Source: Muribaculaceae bacterium Isolate-110 (HZI) (GTDB taxonomy: Bacteria > Bacteroidota > Bacteroidia > Bacteroidales > Muribaculaceae). From it: a stretch of 36,089 nt of DNA. The stretch is taken from assembly GCA_003762875.1 (NCBI GenBank), contig RIBL01000024.1:1-36089 (forward strand), in the 5' to 3' direction. The notes under the pieces are model-generated. The model was not told the origin of the DNA and did no database searches. It saw only the letters and a list, made by a program, of their open reading frames with translations. The first letter of the stretch is position 1; each line of letters starts with the position of its first letter. Made by a program: the position numbers and the translations under genes. Shown here one piece after another: positions 33,952 through 36,089 of this stretch.

Positions 33952-35490
33952 CTACAGGTTTATGACATCGGTGCAATAATCCAGAGCCGCTTTACGGTGA
34001 GTCACCATAATCACAGTGCTCTTTGGCGAGAAATGCTGCCGGAGACGCGACAGGAGCTCTCTTTCTGTAGCAAGGTCAAGTGACGATGTCGGTTCGTCCA
34101 ATAGTAATATGTGTCCTTGTTTCAGTAATCCGCGGGCTATGGCTATTCTCTGGGCCTGACCTTCGCTGAATCCTCCGCCCCCCTCAAAACAATTGGTATC
34201 GAGACCGTCGGGAAGTTCGAGCACAAAATCGGCCGCAGCCGTAACGAGTGCATGCCGCATCTCTTCATCAGTCGCCATCGGATTAGCCATCAGTAGGTTG
34301 TCGCGTATGGAGCCACACATCAGAGTATTGCCCTGCGGCACATACACTATGTCGCGTCTTGCTCCGGGAGTGATGACCGATGCCTCCTGCCGGTCATCGT
34401 AATATATCTCCGCACGGCCAGAAGTGGGTTCCACGAGGCCGAGCAGGATTCTGAGCAAAGTGCTTTTTCCCACCCCTGTCGCACCTGTCACGCAAGTGAT
34501 ACTTCCAGGCACGAAGTCATGGGTCAGATGATTGAGTATCATTTCCTCTCCGTCGGGATAGCGATAGCACAAATCAGTCAGACGCAGGCCCGGTGTGGAA
34601 TTGATACTGACCGGAACAGCGGAATAATCTTCGGTGGGGCGTGACAGTATATCATCGACACGACCTATGGCTACAGAGGCATTGATGAATGACGGCACAC
34701 GACGTGCGAGGTCAACGACCGGCCTTTGCACCTGAGAGACGAGTTGCAGAAACGCGGTCATCATGCCAAATGAGACTGCCTCGGTAGAGAGCCCATAGGC
34801 ACACCATAGAAATGCGACCGTATAACCTGTCATGAATCCTGCTGTCACGGCACTGTTGGAGTATATGGATATATAAGTGCGTTTTAGCAGCTTATCAGTC
34901 AGGCCTGACTGCATCTCGCTAAATTGGGCCGTGCGCCTGTCTGCCCCCATTATGGTCGAAATCAGTGTGCGATGACGCAGACTCTCCTGAAGATATGAGT
35001 GCACATCGCTCTCTGCGGCTCTGATTTTTTCAGTAAGACGACGAGTCCTTCTGACATATGCTTTGCTCACGAGCAGGGCCAGTGGCATAATGAGCACTAT
35101 CGCGGCCGCCATCCTCACATCAAGTATCGCCAGAAACACAAAGGCTCCGGCAAGCTGCAACATCACGGTAAGAATCCCGGGCACTGTGGCGCATGTCAGC
35201 GATGCAAGAGTTGCCACATCGTCGTGCAGACGACTCATAGCATCACCGGTCTGCATGGCACCACGTCCGCTCCAACGTTCACACAGCATATGGTACAGCA
35301 GCCTGCGGCGCATATTATCGGCATATCGCGTATAGGCCATACTCTCAAGCCGGCGTCTCAGAGCCGGCAACAGCAATTGCGACAAAAGACACGCCACAAG
35401 CAACATCACAAGGCTTGTCGGAATAGTATGGGCGGGAGCTACAGTTGCATCGACTATCGACTTGGTGGTCCATACAAACAGCAGTGACAT
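33952..35490 (-). CDS. ABC exporter half-transporter (membrane + ATPase), 5' end removed by IS21 insertion
   Basis: The native part codes for 512 residues starting SLLFVWTTKSIVD, which corresponds to the end of the first membrane helix of this family, so roughly 30-60 N-terminal residues are missing. The membrane domain continues to about residue 280, and the ATPase follows with Walker A GATGVGKST, signature FSEGQAQR (in place of LSGGQ), Walker B HILLLDEPTS and switch VTHRK. The open frame continues into the insertion element to ATG 35547, adding 19 IS-encoded residues ahead of Met 35490, so a shortened protein could still be made. Original substrate unknown. Function is probably impaired, since helix 1 is lost. 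Confidence 0.85.
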   Translation of the reverse strand: MSLLFVWTTKSIVDATVAPAHTIPTSLVMLLVACLLSQLLLPALRRRLESMAYTRYADNMRRRLLYHMLCERWSGRGAMQTGDAMSRLHDDVATLASLTCATVPGILTVMLQLAGAFVFLAILDVRMAAAIVLIMPLALLVSKAYVRRTRRLTEKIRAAESDVHSYLQESLRHRTLISTIMGADRRTAQFSEMQSGLTDKLLKRTYISIYSNSAVTAGFMTGYTVAFLWCAYGLSTEAVSFGMMTAFLQLVSQVQRPVVDLARRVPSFINASVAIGRVDDILSRPTEDYSAVPVSINSTPGLRLTDLCYRYPDGEEMILNHLTHDFVPGSITCVTGATGVGKSTLLRILLGLVEPTSGRAEIYYDDRQEASVITPGARRDIVYVPQGNTLMCGSIRDNLLMANPMATDEEMRHALVTAAADFVLELPDGLDTNCFEGGGGFSEGQAQRIAIARGLLKQGHILLLDEPTSSLDLATERELLSRLRQHFSPKSTVIMVTHRKAALDYCTDVINL

Positions 35491-35494
35491 GTAA

Positions 35495-35540
35495 AATTTA
35501 ATCGAGAAGTGCGCCATGAAATCTAACCGAGAAGTGCGCC
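35495..35540 (+). repeat. Subterminal direct repeats of the IS21 end
   Basis: Two 21-bp copies, 35495-35515 and 35520-35540, match at 19 positions and share CGAGAAGTGCGCC. A weaker partial copy (AATTTTAACCGG) lies at 35553-35564. Multiple terminal repeats of this kind are the usual transposase-binding sites of IS21-family ends. Confidence 0.85.
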
Positions 35541-35608
35541 GGTTCAAAGGAGAATTTTAACCGGGGATTTTGAGTTATATTATAGTAATATCAACTCGGT
35601 CCCACAAA

Positions 35609-36089
35609 ATGAAAACTATGGTAGAAAGAAACGAGGTCCTGACACGTTATCATGTCAAGGGTCAGTCGAAGCGCCAGATTGCGGGAGAGATGCACATCAG
35701 CCGCCACACGGTAGACAAGATCGTGTGGGAGTATGAGCGTGTGTGTCTGGACGCCGACGGTGTCTGCGACATGAAGGCGTTCGCAACACTTTTAGGTTCG
35801 GAGCCAAAGTTCAACACACCGGCACGGACATGTCCGGTGGTGACGGATGAAATCAAGGGGATTATCCGCAAGTGTCTTGAAGACAATCGTGTGCGTCGGG
35901 CCACAGGCATGCGCAAGCTTCAGTGGACGTGTCGCAGCATCCACGCGATGCTTCTGGAGCGGGGCTTTACGCTCAGTTATCCGAGTGTGTGCAATCATGT
36001 CAGACGCATCAGTGCGACCATGGGCACCAGGCCGCAGAAGGAGGTCTATGTCAGGCGCGAGCATGATCCCGGGCAGGAGTGCGAGTTCG
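35609..36089 (+). CDS. istA: IS21-family transposase IstA, 3' end outside the window
   Basis: Open frame of 160 codons from ATG 35609 with no stop before the window ends. A helix-turn-helix DNA-binding start (KRQIAGEMHISRHTVDKIV, about residues 22-40) is followed by a linker, and near the edge by YVRREHDPGQECEF, the segment that precedes the first catalytic Asp of the IstA integrase-type domain (usually ...DWG). An ATG at 35618 is an equally possible start. IstA cuts and joins the element ends together with the IstB ATPase, whose gene should follow. Confidence 0.93.
   Translation, partial: MKTMVERNEVLTRYHVKGQSKRQIAGEMHISRHTVDKIVWEYERVCLDADGVCDMKAFATLLGSEPKFNTPARTCPVVTDEIKGIIRKCLEDNRVRRATGMRKLQWTCRSIHAMLLERGFTLSYPSVCNHVRRISATMGTRPQKEVYVRREHDPGQECEF

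Larger units (their letters stand above)
35490..36089 (+). mobile_element. IS21-family insertion sequence, left end to window edge
   Basis: The element appears to begin with the TG at 35490-35491 (IS21 ends are 5'-TG...CA-3'), exactly where the ABC transporter reading frame loses its family match. Subterminal repeats and an istA gene follow. The right end, istB and target duplication lie outside the window. The exact boundary may be off by a few bases. Confidence 0.85.

Noticed and set aside
1-36089. CRISPR array, rRNA operon or replication origin
   Set aside because: No regularly spaced repeats, no rRNA-like stretch and no DnaA-box cluster were seen on reading through the window.

Overview
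The window reads as chromosome of a gut Bacteroidales bacterium, most like the Muribaculaceae (S24-7). The reasons are Bacteroidetes-type promoter boxes (TTTG about 20 bp before TAnnTTTG, seen best before the tRNA cluster), Bacteroidetes-style lipoproteins, a CotH-family lipoprotein ending in a GVYI...K-type tail, and an IS21 element with a Bacteroidales-like IstA. The genus-level placement is inference from gene content, not from a marker gene.

Layout. (1) 1-6133, + strand: end of an AT-rich polysaccharide locus, with a Wzy-like polymerase, two GT4 glycosyltransferases, a hexapeptide acyltransferase, a DXD-containing transferase-like protein and a GT2 glycosyltransferase carrying an 11-G tract. 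A near-perfect 50-bp-arm inverted repeat (6150-6278) separates it from the next region. (2) 6289-14316, - strand: an oxalate-catabolism set, frc (formyl-CoA:oxalate CoA-transferase), oxc (oxalyl-CoA decarboxylase) and an AEC-family carrier, followed by pyruvate:ferredoxin oxidoreductase (nifJ). Every gap between these genes holds a long hairpin. (3) 14555-15013: promoter, two identical tRNA-Gly(GCC), tRNA-Leu(GAG) and terminator. (4) 15227-18681: an MBL-fold hydrolase, a Crp/Fnr regulator and, divergent from it, a DoxX-SMR-MFS operon in which doxX is frameshifted. (5) 18710-18965: two truncated response-regulator receiver fragments facing each other with their start codons exactly equidistant from a palindromic centre. 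(6) 19068-24695, - strand: the most unusual region. One protein joins an ECF sigma factor, a single membrane helix, a periplasmic-type linker and a C-terminal outer-membrane beta-barrel. It is followed by radical SAM/SPASM, Gfo/Idh/MocA, CotH and small lipoprotein genes. The same 30-bp motif lies just upstream of the sigma-barrel gene and of the radical SAM gene, suggesting an autoregulated sigma regulon. (7) 24972-33476, + strand: an OmpR-type two-component system, a PiT phosphate transporter with a PhoU-like tail, a Ca2+ P-type ATPase and a CorC/HlyC-type CBS protein, forming an ion-homeostasis block. (8) 33542-36089: a UGA-interrupted relic ORF, and an ABC half-transporter whose 5' end has been cut by an IS21-family element that runs off the window.

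How the parts may work together. Frc and Oxc convert oxalate to formate plus CO2 through a CoA cycle, and the AEC carrier is the likely anion transporter. The sigma-barrel protein could sense an event at the outer membrane and switch on its own gene plus the radical SAM-oxidoreductase-CotH-lipoprotein operon, whose last two products are predicted lipoproteins. That second model is inference from architecture and the shared motif. No rRNA, CRISPR array or replication origin was seen.
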